From assembly GCA_949358305.1 (NCBI GenBank), contig OX442320.1, forward strand, positions 126,501 to 190,500: DNA of 64,000 bases. The letters are read 5' to 3'. Under the pieces are notes generated by a model. It had not been told where the DNA came from, made no database searches, and saw only the letters and a program-made list of their open reading frames with translations. This document shows positions 1-14,333 of this stretch, piece after piece. The DNA is from Strigamia acuminata. Its lineage: Eukaryota > Arthropoda > Chilopoda > Geophilomorpha > Linotaeniidae. Numbering within the stretch: position 1 is the first letter of the stretch; every line of letters starts with the position of its first letter. A program made the translations under genes and the position numbers.

Positions 1-2121
1 AAACACTATTTCTGAACATTCAGAGACATTGGTCTTGTGGTGTTTGTGCTAAGTCAACTGTGATGAGATCAAAAGTCTATTCTCCCAAATCATTGCTTGG
101 ATGTTTCTAAAACTTACATTGGAGCCTTCTACTAAGGTTTAAACACTATTTCTGAACATTCAGAGACATTGGTCTTGTGGTGTTTGTGCTAAGTCAACTG
201 TGATGAGATCAAAAGTCTATTCTCCCAAATCATTGCTTGGATGTTTCTAAAACTTACATTGGAGCCTTCTACTAAGGTTTAAACACTATTTCTGAACATT
301 CAGAGACATTGATCTTGTGGTCTTTGTGCTAAGTCAACTGCAATGTGAAATAAGCTCAAAATTTTTTTTTGAAAATTTATTGCTTGGATGTTGCTAAAAC
401 TTACATTGAAGGCTTCTACTAAGGTTTAAACACTATTTCTGAACATTCAGAGACATTGGACTTGTGGTGTTTGTGCTAAGTCAACCGTGAAGAGATCAAA
501 AGTCTATTCTCCCAAATCATTGCTTGGATGTTTCTAAAACTTACATTGGAGCCTTCTACTAAGGTTTAAACACTATTTCTGAACATTCAGAGACATTAAT
601 CTTGTGGTGTTTGTGCTAAGTCAACTGTGATGAGATCAAAAGTCTATTCTCCCAAATCATTGCTTGGATGTTTCTAAAACTTACATTGGAGCCTTCTACT
701 AAGGTTTAAACACTATTTCTGAACATTCAGAGACATTGGTCTTGTGGTGTTTGTGCTAAGTCAACTGTGATGAGATCAAAAGTCTATTCTCCCAAATCAT
801 TGCTTGGATGTTTCTAAAACTTACATTGGAGCCTTCTACTAAGGTTTAAACACTATTTCTGAACATTCAGAGACATTGGTCTTGTGGTGTTTGTGCTAAG
901 TCAACTGTGATGAGATCAAAAGTCTATTCTCCCAAATCATTGCTTGGATGTTTCTAAAACTTACATTGGAGCCTTCTACTAAGGTTTAAACACTATTTCT
1001 GAACATTCAGAGACATTGATCTTGTGGTCTTTGTGCTAAGTCAACTGCAATGTGATTAAAGCTCAAAATTTTTTTTTCAAAATTTATTGCTTGGATGTTG
1101 CTAAAACTTACATTGAAGGCTTCTACTAAGGTTTAAACACTATTTCTGAACATTCAGAGACATTGGTCTTGTAGTGTTTGTGCTAAGTCAACTGTGATGA
1201 GATCAAAAGTCTATTCTCCCAAATCATTGCTTGGATGTTTCTAAAACTTACATTGGAGCCTTCTACTAAGGTTTAAACACTATTTCTGAACATTCAGAGA
1301 CATTGGTCTTGTGGTGTTTGTGCTAAGTCAACTGTGATGAGATCAAAAGTCTATTCTCCCAAATCATTGCTTGGATGTTTCTAAAACTTACATTGGAGCC
1401 TTCTACTAAGGTTTAAACACTATTTCTGAACATTCAGAGACATTGGTCTTGTGGTGTTTGTGCTAAGTCAACTGTGATGAGATCAAAAGTCTATTCTCCC
1501 AAATCATTGCTTGGATGTTTCTAAAACTTACATTGGAGCCTTCTACTAAGGTTTAAACACTATTTCTGAACATTCAGAGACATTGGTCTTGTGGTGTTTG
1601 TGCTAAGTCAACTGTGATGAGATCAAAAGTCTATTCTCCCAAATCATTGCTTGGATGTTTCTAAAACTTACATTGGAGCCTTCTACTAAGGTTTAAACAC
1701 TATTTCTGAACATTCAGAGACATTGATCTTGTGGTCTTTGTGCTAAGTCAACTGCAATGTGAAATAAGCTCAAAATTTTTTTTTCAAAATTTATTGCTTG
1801 GATGTTGCTAAAACTTACATTGAAGGCTTCTACTAAGGTTTAAACACTATTTCTGAACATTCAGAGACATTGGTCTTGTAGTGTTTGTGCTAAGTCAACT
1901 GTGATGAGATCAAAAGTCTATTCTCCCAAATCATTGCTTGGATGTTTCTAAAACTTACATTGGAGCCTTCTACTAAGGTTTAAACACTATTTCTGAACAT
2001 TCAGAGACATTGGTCTTGTGGTGTTTGTGCTAAGTCAACTGTGATGAGATCAAAAGTCTATTCTCCCAAATCATTGCTTGGATGTTTCTAAAACTTACAT
2101 TGGAGCCTTCTACTAAGGTTT

Positions 2122-4109
2122 AAACACTATTTCTGAACATTCAGAGACATTGATCTTGTGGTCTTTGTGCTAAGTCAACTGCAATGTGAAATAAGCTCAA
2201 AATTTTTTTTTCAAAATTTATTGCTTGGATGTTGCTAAAACTTACATTGAAGGCTTCTACTAAGGTTTAAACACTATTTCTGAACATTCAGAGACATTGG
2301 ACTTGTGGTGTTTGTGCTAAGTCAACCGTGAAGAGATCAAAAGTCTATTCTCCCAAATCATTGCTTGGATGTTTCTAAAACTTACATTGGAGCCTTCTAC
2401 TAAGGTTTAAACACTATTTCTGAACATTCAGAGACATTGGTCTTGTGGTGTTTGTGCTAAGTCAACTGTGATGAGATCAAAAGTCTATTCTCCCAAATCA
2501 TTGCTTGGATGTTTCTAAAACTTACATTGGAGCCTTCTACTAAGGTTTAAACACTATTTCTGAACATTCAGAGACATTGGTCTTGTGGTGTTTGTGCTAA
2601 GTCAACTGTGATGAGATCAAAAGTCTATTCTCCCAAATCATTGCTTGGATGTTTCTAAAACTTACATTGGAGCCTTCTACTAAGGTTTAAACACTATTTC
2701 TGAACATTCAGAGACATTGATCTTGTGGTCTTTGTGCTAAGTCAACTGCAATGTGAAATAAGCTCAAAATTTTTTTTTCAAAATTTATTGCTTGGATGTT
2801 GCTAAAACTTACATTGAAGGCTTCTACTAAGGTTTAAACACTATTTCTGAACATTCAGAGACATTGGTCTTGTAGTGTTTGTGCTAAGTCAACTGTGATG
2901 AGATCAAAAGTCTATTCTCCCAAATCATTGCTTGGATGTTTCTAAAACTTACATTGGAGCCTTCTACTAAGGTTTAAACACTATTTCTGAACATTCAGAG
3001 ACATTGGTCTTGTGGTGTTTGTGCTAAGTCAACTGTGATGAGATCAAAAGTCTATTCTCCCAAATCATTGCTTGGATGTTTCTAAAACTTACATTGGAGC
3101 CTTCTACTAAGGTTTAAACACTATTTCTGAACATTCAGAGACATTGATCTTGTGGTCTTTGTGCTAAGTCAACTGCAATGTGAAATAAGCTCAAAATTTT
3201 TTTTTCAAAATTTATTGCTTGGATGTTGCTAAAACTTACATTGAAGGCTTCTACTAAGGTTTAAACACTATTTCTGAACATTCAGAGACATTGGACTTGT
3301 GGTGTTTGTGCTAAGTCAACCGTGAAGAGATCAAAAGTCTATTCTCCCAAATCATTGCTTGGATGTTTCTAAAACTTACATTGGAGCCTTCTACTAAGGT
3401 TTAAACACTATTTCTGAACATTCAGAGACATTGGTCTTGTGGTGTTTGTGCTAAGTCAACTGTGATGAGATCAAAAGTCTATTCTCCCAAATCATTGCTT
3501 GGATGTTTCTAAAACTTACATTGGAGCCTTCTACTAAGGTTTAAACACTATTTCTGAACATTCAGAGACATTGGTCTTGTGGTGTTTGTGCTAAGTCAAC
3601 TGTGATGAGATCAAAAGTCTATTCTCGCAAATCATTGCTTGGATGTTGCTAAAACTTCTCTTGAAGTCTTCTACTAAGGTTTAAACACTATTTCTGAACA
3701 TTCAGAGACATTGGTCTTGTGGTGTTTGTGCTAAGTCAACTGCGATGTGAAATGAGCTCAAAATTTTTTTTTCAAAATTTATTGCTTGGATGTTGCTAAA
3801 ACTTACATTGGAGCCTTCTACTAAGGTTTAAACACTATTTCTGAATATTCAGAGACATTGGTCTTGTGGTGTTTGTGCTAAGTCAACTGTGATGAGATCA
3901 AAAGTCTATTCTCCCAAATCATTGCTTAGATGTTTCTAAAACTTACATTGGAGCCTTCTACTAAGGTTTAAACACTATTTCTGAACATTCAGAGACATTG
4001 GTCTTGTGGTGTTTGTGCTAAGTCAACTGTGATGAGATCAAAAGTCTATTCTCCCAAATCATTGCTTGGATGTTTCTAAAACTTACATTGGAGCCTTCTA
4101 CTAAGGTTT
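2122..4109. repeat. Two copies of a 994-bp, 7-monomer higher-order repeat
   Basis: Long (147-bp) monomers at 2122, 2689, 3116, 3683 and 4110 alternate at 567 and 427 bp, so the composite unit is 994 bp (five 140-bp and two 147-bp monomers). The same spacing recurs at 6666, 7233, 7660, 8227 and 8654. The second long monomer of the second copy, at 3683, is type C instead of B. This is the clearest higher-order period in the left block. Confidence 0.85.
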
Positions 4110-7100
4110 AAACACTATTTCTGAACATTCAGAGACATTGATCTTGTGGTCTTTGTGCTAAGTCAACTGCAATGTAAAATAAGCTCAAAATTTTTTTTTC
4201 AAAATTTATTGCTTGGATGTTGCTAAAACTTACATTGAAGGCTTCTACTAAGGTTTAAACACTATTTCTGAACATTCAGAGACATTGGTCTTGTAGTGTT
4301 TGTGCTAAGTCAACTGTGATGAGATCAAAAGTCTATTCTCCCAAATCATTGCTTGGATGTTTCTAAAACTTACATTGGAGCCTTCTACTAAGGTTTAAAC
4401 ACTATTTCTGAACATTCAGAGACATTGGTCTTGTGGTGTTTGTGCTAAGTCAACTGTGATGAGATCAAAAGTCTATTCTCCCAAATCATTGCTTGGATGT
4501 TTCTAAAACTTACATTGAAGCCTTCTACTAAGGTTTAAACACTATTTCTGAACATTCAGAGACATTGATCTTGTGGTCTTTATGCTAAGTCAACTGCAAT
4601 GTGAAATAAGCTCAAAATTTTTTTTTCAAAATTTATTGCTTGGATGTTGCTAAAACTTACATTGAAGGCTTCTACTAAGGTTTAAACACTATTTCTGAAC
4701 ATTCAGAGACATTGGACTTGTGGTGTTTGTGCTAAGTCAACCGTGAAGAGATCAAAAGTCTATTCTCCCAAATCATTGCTTGGATGTTTCTAAAACTTAC
4801 ATTGGAGCCTTCTACTAAGGTTTAAACACTATTTCTGAACATTCAGAGACATTGGTCTTGTGGTGTTTATGCTAAGTCAACTGTGATGAGATCAAAAGTC
4901 TATTCTCAAAAATCATTGCTTGGATGTTTCTAAAACTTACATTGGAGCCTTCTACTAAGGTTTAAACACTATTTCTGAACATTCAGAGACATTGGTCTTG
5001 TGGTGTTTGTGCTAAGTCAACTGTGATGAGATCAAAAGTCTATTCTCGCAAATCATTGCTTGGATGTTTCTAAAACTTACATTGGAGCCTTCTACTAAGG
5101 TTTAAACACTATTTCTGAACATTCAGAGACATTGATCTTGTGGTCTTTGTGCTAAGTCAACTGCAATGTGAAATAAGCTCAAAATTTTTTTCTTCAAAAT
5201 TTATTGCTTGGATGTTGCTAAAACTTACATTGAAGGCTTCTACTAAGGTTTAAACACTATTTCTGAACATTCAGAGACATTGGACTTGTGGTGTTTGTGC
5301 TAAGTCAACCGTGATGAGATCAAAAGTCTATTCTCCCAAATCATTGCTTGGATGTTTCTAAAACTTACATTGGAGCCTTCTACTAAGGTTTAAACACTAT
5401 TTCTGAACATTCAGAGACATTGGTCTTGTGGTGTTTGTGCTAAGTCAACTGTGATGAGATCAAAAGTCTATTCTCCCAAATCATTGCTTGGATGTTTCTA
5501 AAACTTACATTGGAGCCTTCTACTAAGGTTTAAACACTATTTCTGAACATTCAGAGACATTGATCTTGTGGTCTTTGTGCTAAGTCAACTGCAATGTGAA
5601 ATAAGCTCAAAATTTTTTTTTCAAAATTTATTGCTTGGATGTTGCTAAAACTTACATTGAAGGCTTCTACTAAGGTTTAAACACTATTTCTGAACATTCA
5701 GAGACATTGGACTTGTGGTGTTTGTGCTAAGTCAACCGTGAAGAGATCAAAAGTCTATTCTCCCAAATCATTGCTTGGATGTTTCTAAAACTTACATTGG
5801 AGCCTTCTACTAAGGTTTAAACACTATTTCTGAACATTCAGAGACATTGGTCTTGTGGTGTTTGTGCTAAGTCAACTGTGATGAGATCAAAAGTCTATTC
5901 TCCCAAATCATTGCTTGGATGTTTCTAAAACTTACATTGGAGCCTTCTACTAAGGTTTAAACACTATTTCTGAACATTCAGAGACATTGGTCTTGTGGTG
6001 TTTGTGCTAAGTCAACTGTGATGAGATCAAAAGTCTATTCTCCCAAATCATTGCTTGGATGTTTCTAAAACTTACATTGGAGCCTTCTACTAAGGTTTAA
6101 ACACTATTTCTGAACATTCAGAGACATTGGTCTTGTGGTGTTTGTGCTAAGTCAACTGTGATGAGATCAAAAGTCTATTCTCCCAAATCATTGCTTGGAT
6201 GTTTCTAAAACTTACATTGGAGCCTTCTACTAAGGTTTAAACACTATTTCTGAACATTCAGAGACATTGATCTTGTGGTCTTTGTGCTAAGTCAACTGCA
6301 ATGTGAAATAAGCTCAAAATTTTTTTTTCAAAATTTATTGCTTGGATGTTGCTAAAACTTACATTGAAGGCTTCTACTAAGGTTTAAACACTATTTCTGA
6401 ACATTCAGAGACATTGGTCTTGTAGTGTTTGTGCTAAGTCAACTGTGATGAGATCAAAAGTCTATTCTCCCAAATCATTGCTTGGATGTTTCTAAAACTT
6501 ACATTGGAGCCTTCTACTAAGGTTTAAACACTATTTCTGAACATTCAGAGACATTGGTCTTGTGGTGTTTGTGCTAAGTCAACTGTGATGAGATCAAAAG
6601 TCTATTCTCCCAAATCATTGCTTGGATGTTTCTAAAACTTACATTGGAGCCTTCTACTAAGGTTTAAACACTATTTCTGAACATTCAGAGACATTGATCT
6701 TGTGGTCTTTGTGCTAAGTCAACTGCAATGTGAAATAAGCTCAAAATTTTTTTTTCAAAATTTATTGCTTGGATGTTGCTAAAACTTACATTGAAGGCTT
6801 CTACTAAGGTTTAAACACTATTTCTGAACATTCAGAGACATTGGACTTGTGGTGTTTGTGCTAAGTCAACCGTGAAGAGATCAAAAGTCTATTCTCCCAA
6901 ATCATTGCTTGGATGTTTCTAAAACTTACATTGGAGCCTTCTACTAAGGTTTAAACACTATTTCTGAACATTCAGAGACATTGGTCTTGTGGTGTTTGTG
7001 CTAAGTCAACTGTGATGAGATCAAAAGTCTATTCTCCCAAATCATTGCTTGGATGTTTCTAAAACTTACATTGGAGCCTTCTACTAAGGTTTAAACACTA

Positions 7101-9221
7101 TTTCTGAACATTCAGAGACATTGGTCTTGTGGTGTTTGTGCTAAGTCAACTGTGATGAGATCAAAAGTCTATTCTCCCAAATCATTGCTTGGATGTTTCT
7201 AAAACTTACATTGGAGCCTTCTACTAAGGTTTAAACACTATTTCTGAACATTCAGAGACATTGATCTTGTGGTCTTTGTGCTAAGTCAACTGCAATGTGA
7301 AATAAGCTCAAAATTTTTTTTTCAAAATTTATTGCTTGGATGTTGCTAAAACTTACATTGAAGGCTTCTACTAAGGTTTAAACACTATTTCTGAACATTC
7401 AGAGACATTGGTCTTGTAGTGTTTGTGCTAAGTCAACTGTGATGAGATCAAAAGTCTATTCTCCCAAATCATTGCTTGGATGTTTCTAAAACTTACATTG
7501 GAGCCTTCTACTAAGGTTTAAACACTATTTCTGAACATTCAGAGACATTGGTCTTGTGGTGTTTGTGCTAAGTCAACTGTGATGAGATCAAAAGTCTATT
7601 CTCCCAAATCATTGCTTGGATGTTTCTAAAACTTACATTGGAGCCTTCTACTAAGGTTTAAACACTATTTCTGAACATTCAGAGACATTGATCTTGTGGT
7701 CTTTGTGCTAAGTCAACTGCAATGTGAAATAAGCTCAAAATTTTTTTTTCAAAATTTATTGCTTGGATGTTGCTAAAACTTACATTGAAGGCTTCTACTA
7801 AGGTTTAAACACTATTTCTGAACATTCAGAGACATTGGACTTGTGGTGTTTGTGCTAAGTCAACCGTGAAGAGATCAAAAGTCTATTCTCCCAAATCATT
7901 GCTTGGATGTTTCTAAAACTTACATTGGAGCCTTCTACTAAGGTTTAAACACTATTTCTGAACATTCAGAGACATTGGTCTTGTGGTGTTTGTGCTAAGT
8001 CAACTGTGATGAGATCAAAAGTCTATTCTCCCAAATCATTGCTTGGATGTTTCTAAAACTTACATTGGAGCCTTCTACTAAGGTTTAAACACTATTTCTG
8101 AACATTCAGAGACATTGGTCTTGTGGTGTTTGTGCTAAGTCAACTGTGATGAGATCAAAAGTCTATTCTCCCAAATCATTGCTTGGATGTTTCTAAAACT
8201 TACATTGGAGCCTTCTACTAAGGTTTAAACACTATTTCTGAACATTCAGAGACATTGATCTTGTGGTCTTTGTGCTAAGTCAACTGCAATGTGAAATAAG
8301 CTCAAAATTTTTTTTTCAAAATTTATTGCTTGGATGTTGCTAAAACTTACATTGAAGGCTTCTACTAAGGTTTAAACACTATTTCTGAACATTCAGAGAC
8401 ATTGGTCTTGTAGTGTTTGTGCTAAGTCAACTGTGATGAGATCAAAAGTCTATTCTCCCAAATCATTGCTTGGATGTTTCTAAAACTTACATTGGAGCCT
8501 TCTACTAAGGTTTAAACACTATTTCTGAACATTCAGAGACATTGGTCTTGTGGTGTTTGTGCTAAGTCAACTGTGATGAGATCAAAAGTCTATTCTCCCA
8601 AATCATTGCTTGGATGTTTCTAAAACTTACATTGGAGCCTTCTACTAAGGTTTAAACACTATTTCTGAACATTCAGAGACATTGATCTTGTGGTCTTTGT
8701 GCTAAGTCAACTGCAATGTGAAATAAGCTCAAAATTTTTTTCTTCAAAATTTATTGCTTGGATGTTGCTAAAACTTACATTGAAGGCTTCTACTAAGGTT
8801 TAAACACTATTTCTGAACATTCAGAGACATTGGACTTGTGGTGTTTGTGCTAAGTCAACCGTGAAGAGATCAAAAGTCTATTCTCCCAAATCATTGCTTG
8901 GATGTTTCTAAAACTTACATTGGAGCCTTCTACTAAGGTTTAAACACTATTTCTGAACATTCAGAGACATTGGTCTTGTGGTGTTTGTGCTAAGTCAACT
9001 GTGATGAGATCAAAAGTCTATTCTCCCAAATCATTGCTTGGATGTTTCTAAAACTTACATTGGAGCCTTCTACTAAGGTTTAAACACTATTTCTGAACAT
9101 TCAGAGACATTGGTCTTGTGGTGTTTGTGCTAAGTCAACTGTGATGAGATCAAAAGTCTATTCTCGCAAATCATTGCTTGGATGTTGCTAAAACTTCTCT
9201 TGAAGTCTTCTACTAAGGTTT

Positions 9222-12200
9222 AAACACTATTTCTGAACATTCAGAGACATTGGTCTTGTGGTGTTTGTGCTAAGTCAACTGCGATGTGAAATGAGCTCAA
9301 AATTTTTTTTTCAAAATTTATTGCTTGGATGTTGCTAAAACTTACATTGGAGCCTTCTACTAAGGTTTAAACACTATTTCTGAATATTCAGAGACATTGG
9401 TCTTGTGGTGTTTGTGCTAAGTCAACTGTGATGAGATCAAAAGTCTATTCTCCCAAATCATTGCTTAGATGTTTCTAAAACTTACATTGGAGCCTTCTAC
9501 TAAGGTTTAAACACTATTTCTGAACATTCAGAGACATTGGTCTTGTGGTGTTTGTGCTAAGTCAACTGTGATGAGATCAAAAGTCTATTCTCCCAAATCA
9601 TTGCTTGGATGTTTCTAAAACTTACATTGGAGCCTTCTACTAAGGTTTAAACACTATTTCTGAACATTCAGAGACATTGATCTTGTGGTCTTTGTGCTAA
9701 GTCAACTGCAATGTAAAATAAGCTCAAAATTTTTTTTTCAAAATTTATTGCTTGGATGTTGCTAAAACTTACATTGAAGGCTTCTACTAAGGTTTAAACA
9801 CTATTTCTGAACATTCAGAGACATTGGTCTTGTAGTGTTTGTGCTAAGTCAACTGTGATGAGATCAAAAGTCTATTCTCCCAAATCATTGCTTGGATGTT
9901 TCTAAAACTTACATTGGAGCCTTCTACTAAGGTTTAAACACTATTTCTGAACATTCAGAGACATTGGTCTTGTGGTGTTTGTGCTAAGTCAACTGTGATG
10001 AGATCAAAAGTCTATTCTCCCAAATCATTGCTTGGATGTTTCTAAAACTTACATTGGAGCCTTCTACTAAGGTTTAAACACTATTTCTGAACATTCAGAG
10101 ACATTGATCTTGTGGTCTTTATGCTAAGTCAACTGCAATGTGAAATAAGCTCAAAATTTTTTTTTCAAAATTTATTGCTTGGATGTTGCTAAAACTTACA
10201 TTGAAGGCTTCTACTAAGGTTTAAACACTATTTCTGAACATTCAGAGACATTGGACTTGTGGTGTTTGTGCTAAGTCAACCGTGAAGAGATCAAAAGTCT
10301 ATTCTCCCAAATCATTGCTTGGATGTTTCTAAAACTTACATTGGAGCCTTCTACTAAGGTTTAAACACTATTTCTGAACATTCAGAGACATTGGTCTTGT
10401 GGTGTTTGTGCTAAGTCAACTGTGATGAGATCAAAAGTCTATTCTCAAAAATCATTGCTTGGATGTTTCTAAAACTTACATTGGAGCCTTCTACTAAGGT
10501 TTAAACACTATTTCTGAACATTCAGAGACATTGGTCTTGTGGTGTTTGTGCTAAGTCAACTGTGATGAGATCAAAAGTCTATTCTCGCAAATCATTGCTT
10601 GGATGTTTCTAAAACTTACATTGGAGCCTTCTACTAAGGTTTAAACACTATTTCTGAACATTCAGAGACATTGATCTTGTGGTGTTTGTGCTAAGTCAAC
10701 CGTGATGAGATCAAAAGTCTATTCTCCCAAATCATTGCTTGGATGTTTCTAAAACTTACATTGGAGCCTTCTACTAAGGTTTAAACACTATTTCTGAACA
10801 TTCAGAGACATTGGTCTTGTGGTGTTTGTGCTAAGTCAACTGTGATGAGATCAAAAGTCTATTCTCCCAAATCATTGCTTGGATGTTTCTAAAACTTACA
10901 TTGGAGCCTTCTACTAAGGTTTAAACACTATTTCTGAACATTCAGAGACATTGATCTTGTGGTCTTTGTGCTAAGTCAACTGCAATGTGAAATAAGCTCA
11001 AAATTTTTTTTTCAAAATTTATTGCTTGGATGTTGCTAAAACTTACATTGAAGGCTTCTACTAAGGTTTAAACACTATTTCTGAACATTCAGAGACATTG
11101 GTCTTGTAGTGTTTGTGCTAAGTCAACTGTGATGAGATCAAAAGTCTATTCTCCCAAATCATTGCTTGGATGTTTCTAAAACTTACATTGGAGCCTTCTA
11201 CTAAGGTTTAAACACTATTTCTGAACATTCAGAGACATTGGTCTTGTGGTGTTTGTGCTAAGTCAACTGTGATGAGATCAAAAGTCTATTCTCCCAAATC
11301 ATTGCTTGGATGTTTCTAAAACTTACATTGGAGCCTTCTACTAAGGTTTAAACACTATTTCTGAACATTCAGAGACATTGATCTTGTGGTCTTTGTGCTA
11401 AGTCAACTGCAATGTGAAATAAGCTCAAAATTTTTTTCTTTAAAATTTATTGCTTGGATGTTGCTAAAACTTACATTGAAGGCTTCTACTAAGGTTTAAA
11501 CACTATTTCTGAACATTCAGAGACATTGGACTTGTGGTGTTTGTGCTAAGTCAACCGTGATGAGATCAAAAGTCTATTCTCCCAAATCATTGCTTGGATG
11601 TTTCTAAAACTTACATTGGAGCCTTCTACTAAGGTTTAAACACTATTTCTGAACATTCAGAGACATTGGTCTTGTGGTGTTTGTGCTAAGTCAACTGTGA
11701 TGAGATCAAAAGTCTATTCTCCCAAATCATTGCTTGGATGTTTCTAAAACTTACATTGGAGCCTTCTACTAAGGTTTAAACACTATTTCTGAACATTCAG
11801 AGACATTGGTCTTGTGGTGTTTGTGCTAAGTCAACTGCGATGTGAAATGAGCTCAAAATTTTTTTTTCAAAATTTATTGCTTGGATGTTGCTAAAACTTA
11901 CATTGGAGCCTTCTACTAAGGTTTAAACACTATTTCTGAATATTCAGAGACATTGGTCTTGTGGTGTTTGTGCTAAGTCAACTGTGATGAGATCAAAAGT
12001 CTATTCTCCCAAATCATTGCTTAGATGTTTCTAAAACTTACATTGGAGCCTTCTACTAAGGTTTAAACACTATTTCTGAACATTCAGAGACATTGGTCTT
12101 GTGGTGTTTGTGCTAAGTCAACTGTGATGAGATCAAAAGTCTATTCTCCCAAATCATTGCTTGGATGTTTCTAAAACTTACATTGGAGCCTTCTACTAAG

Positions 12201-14333
12201 GTTTAAACACTATTTCTGAACATTCAGAGACATTGATCTTGTGGTCTTTGTGCTAAGTCAACTGCAATGTAAAATAAGCTCAAAATTTTTTTTTCAAAAT
12301 TTATTGCTTGGATGTTGCTAAAACTTACATTGAAGGCTTCTACTAAGGTTTAAACACTATTTCTGAACATTCAGAGACATTGGTCTTGTAGTGTTTGTGC
12401 TAAGTCAACTGTGATGAGATCAAAAGTCTATTCTCCCAAATCATTGCTTGGATGTTTCTAAAACTTACATTGGAGCCTTCTACTAAGGTTTAAACACTAT
12501 TTCTGAACATTCAGAGACATTGGTCTTGTGGTGTTTGTGCTAAGTCAACTGTGATGAGATCAAAAGTCTATTCTCCCAAATCATTGCTTGGATGTTTCTA
12601 AAACTTACATTGGAGCCTTCTACTAAGGTTTAAACACTATTTCTGAACATTCAGAGACATTGATCTTGTGGTCTTTATGCTAAGTCAACTGCAATGTGAA
12701 ATAAGCTCAAAATTTTTTTTTCAAAATTTATTGCTTGGATGTTGCTAAAACTTACATTGAAGGCTTCTACTAAGGTTTAAACACTATTTCTGAACATTCA
12801 GAGACATTGGACTTGTGGTGTTTGTGCTAAGTCAACCGTGAAGAGATCAAAAGTCTATTCTCCCAAATCATTGCTTGGATGTTTCTAAAACTTACATTGG
12901 AGCCTTCTACTAAGGTTTAAACACTATTTCTGAACATTCAGAGACATTGGTCTTGTGGTGTTTGTGCTAAGTCAACTGTGATGAGATCAAAAGTCTATTC
13001 TCAAAAATCATTGCTTGGATGTTTCTAAAACTTACATTGGAGCCTTCTACTAAGGTTTAAACACTATTTCTGAACATTCAGAGACATTGGTCTTGTGGTG
13101 TTTGTGCTAAGTCAACTGTGATGAGATCAAAAGTCTATTCTCGCAAATCATTGCTTGGATGTTTCTAAAACTTACATTGGAGCCTTCTACTAAGGTTTAA
13201 ACACTATTTCTGAACATTCAGAGACATTGATCTTGTGGTGTTTGTGCTAAGTCAACCGTGATGAGATCAAAAGTCTATTCTCCCAAATCATTGCTTGGAT
13301 GTTTCTAAAACTTACATTGGAGCCTTCTACTAAGGTTTAAACACTATTTCTGAACATTCAGAGACATTGGTCTTGTGGTGTTTGTGCTAAGTCAACTGTG
13401 ATGAGATCAAAAGTCTATTCTCCCAAATCATTGCTTGGATGTTTCTAAAACTTACATTGGAGCCTTCTACTAAGGTTTAAACACTATTTCTGAACATTCA
13501 GAGACATTGATCTTGTGGTCTTTGTGCTAAGTCAACTGCAATGTGAAATAAGCTCAAAATTTTTTTTTCAAAATTTATTGCTTGGATGTTGCTAAAACTT
13601 ACATTGAAGGCTTCTACTAAGGTTTAAACACTATTTCTGAACATTCAGAGACATTGGTCTTGTAGTGTTTGTGCTAAGTCAACTGTGATGAGATCAAAAG
13701 TCTATTCTCCCAAATCATTGCTTGGATGTTTCTAAAACTTACATTGGAGCCTTCTACTAAGGTTTAAACACTATTTCTGAACATTCAGAGACATTGGTCT
13801 TGTGGTGTTTGTGCTAAGTCAACTGTGATGAGATCAAAAGTCTATTCTCCCAAATCATTGCTTGGATGTTTCTAAAACTTACATTGGAGCCTTCTACTAA
13901 GGTTTAAACACTATTTCTGAACATTCAGAGACATTGATCTTGTGGTCTTTGTGCTAAGTCAACTGCAATGTGAAATAAGCTCAAAATTTTTTTCTTTAAA
14001 ATTTATTGCTTGGATGTTGCTAAAACTTACATTGAAGGCTTCTACTAAGGTTTAAACACTATTTCTGAACATTCAGAGACATTGGACTTGTGGTGTTTGT
14101 GCTAAGTCAACCGTGATGAGATCAAAAGTCTATTCTCCCAAATCATTGCTTGGATGTTTCTAAAACTTACATTGGAGCCTTCTACTAAGGTTTAAACACT
14201 ATTTCTGAACATTCAGAGACATTGGTCTTGTGGTGTTTGTGCTAAGTCAACTGTGATGAGATCAAAAGTCTATTCTCCCAAATCATTGCTTGGATGTTTC
14301 TAAAACTTACATTGGAGCCTTCTACTAAGGTTT
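9222..14333. repeat. 2556-bp satellite block duplicated in tandem
   Basis: Rare diagnostic variants recur exactly 2556 bp apart: the type C monomer at 9222 and 11778, the CTGAATATTC variant at 9380 and 11936, the ATTCTCAAAA variant at 10441 and 12997, and a hybrid monomer at 10643 and 13199. The monomer just before 9222 has a variant (TTCTCTTGAAGTC) that is missing before 11778, which places the left boundary near 9222. Exact boundaries inside identical monomers cannot be resolved. Confidence 0.8.

Noticed and set aside
1-140. CENP-B box in the monomer
   Set aside because: No segment resembles the TTCG....A..CGGG pattern of the CENP-B box in any monomer type.
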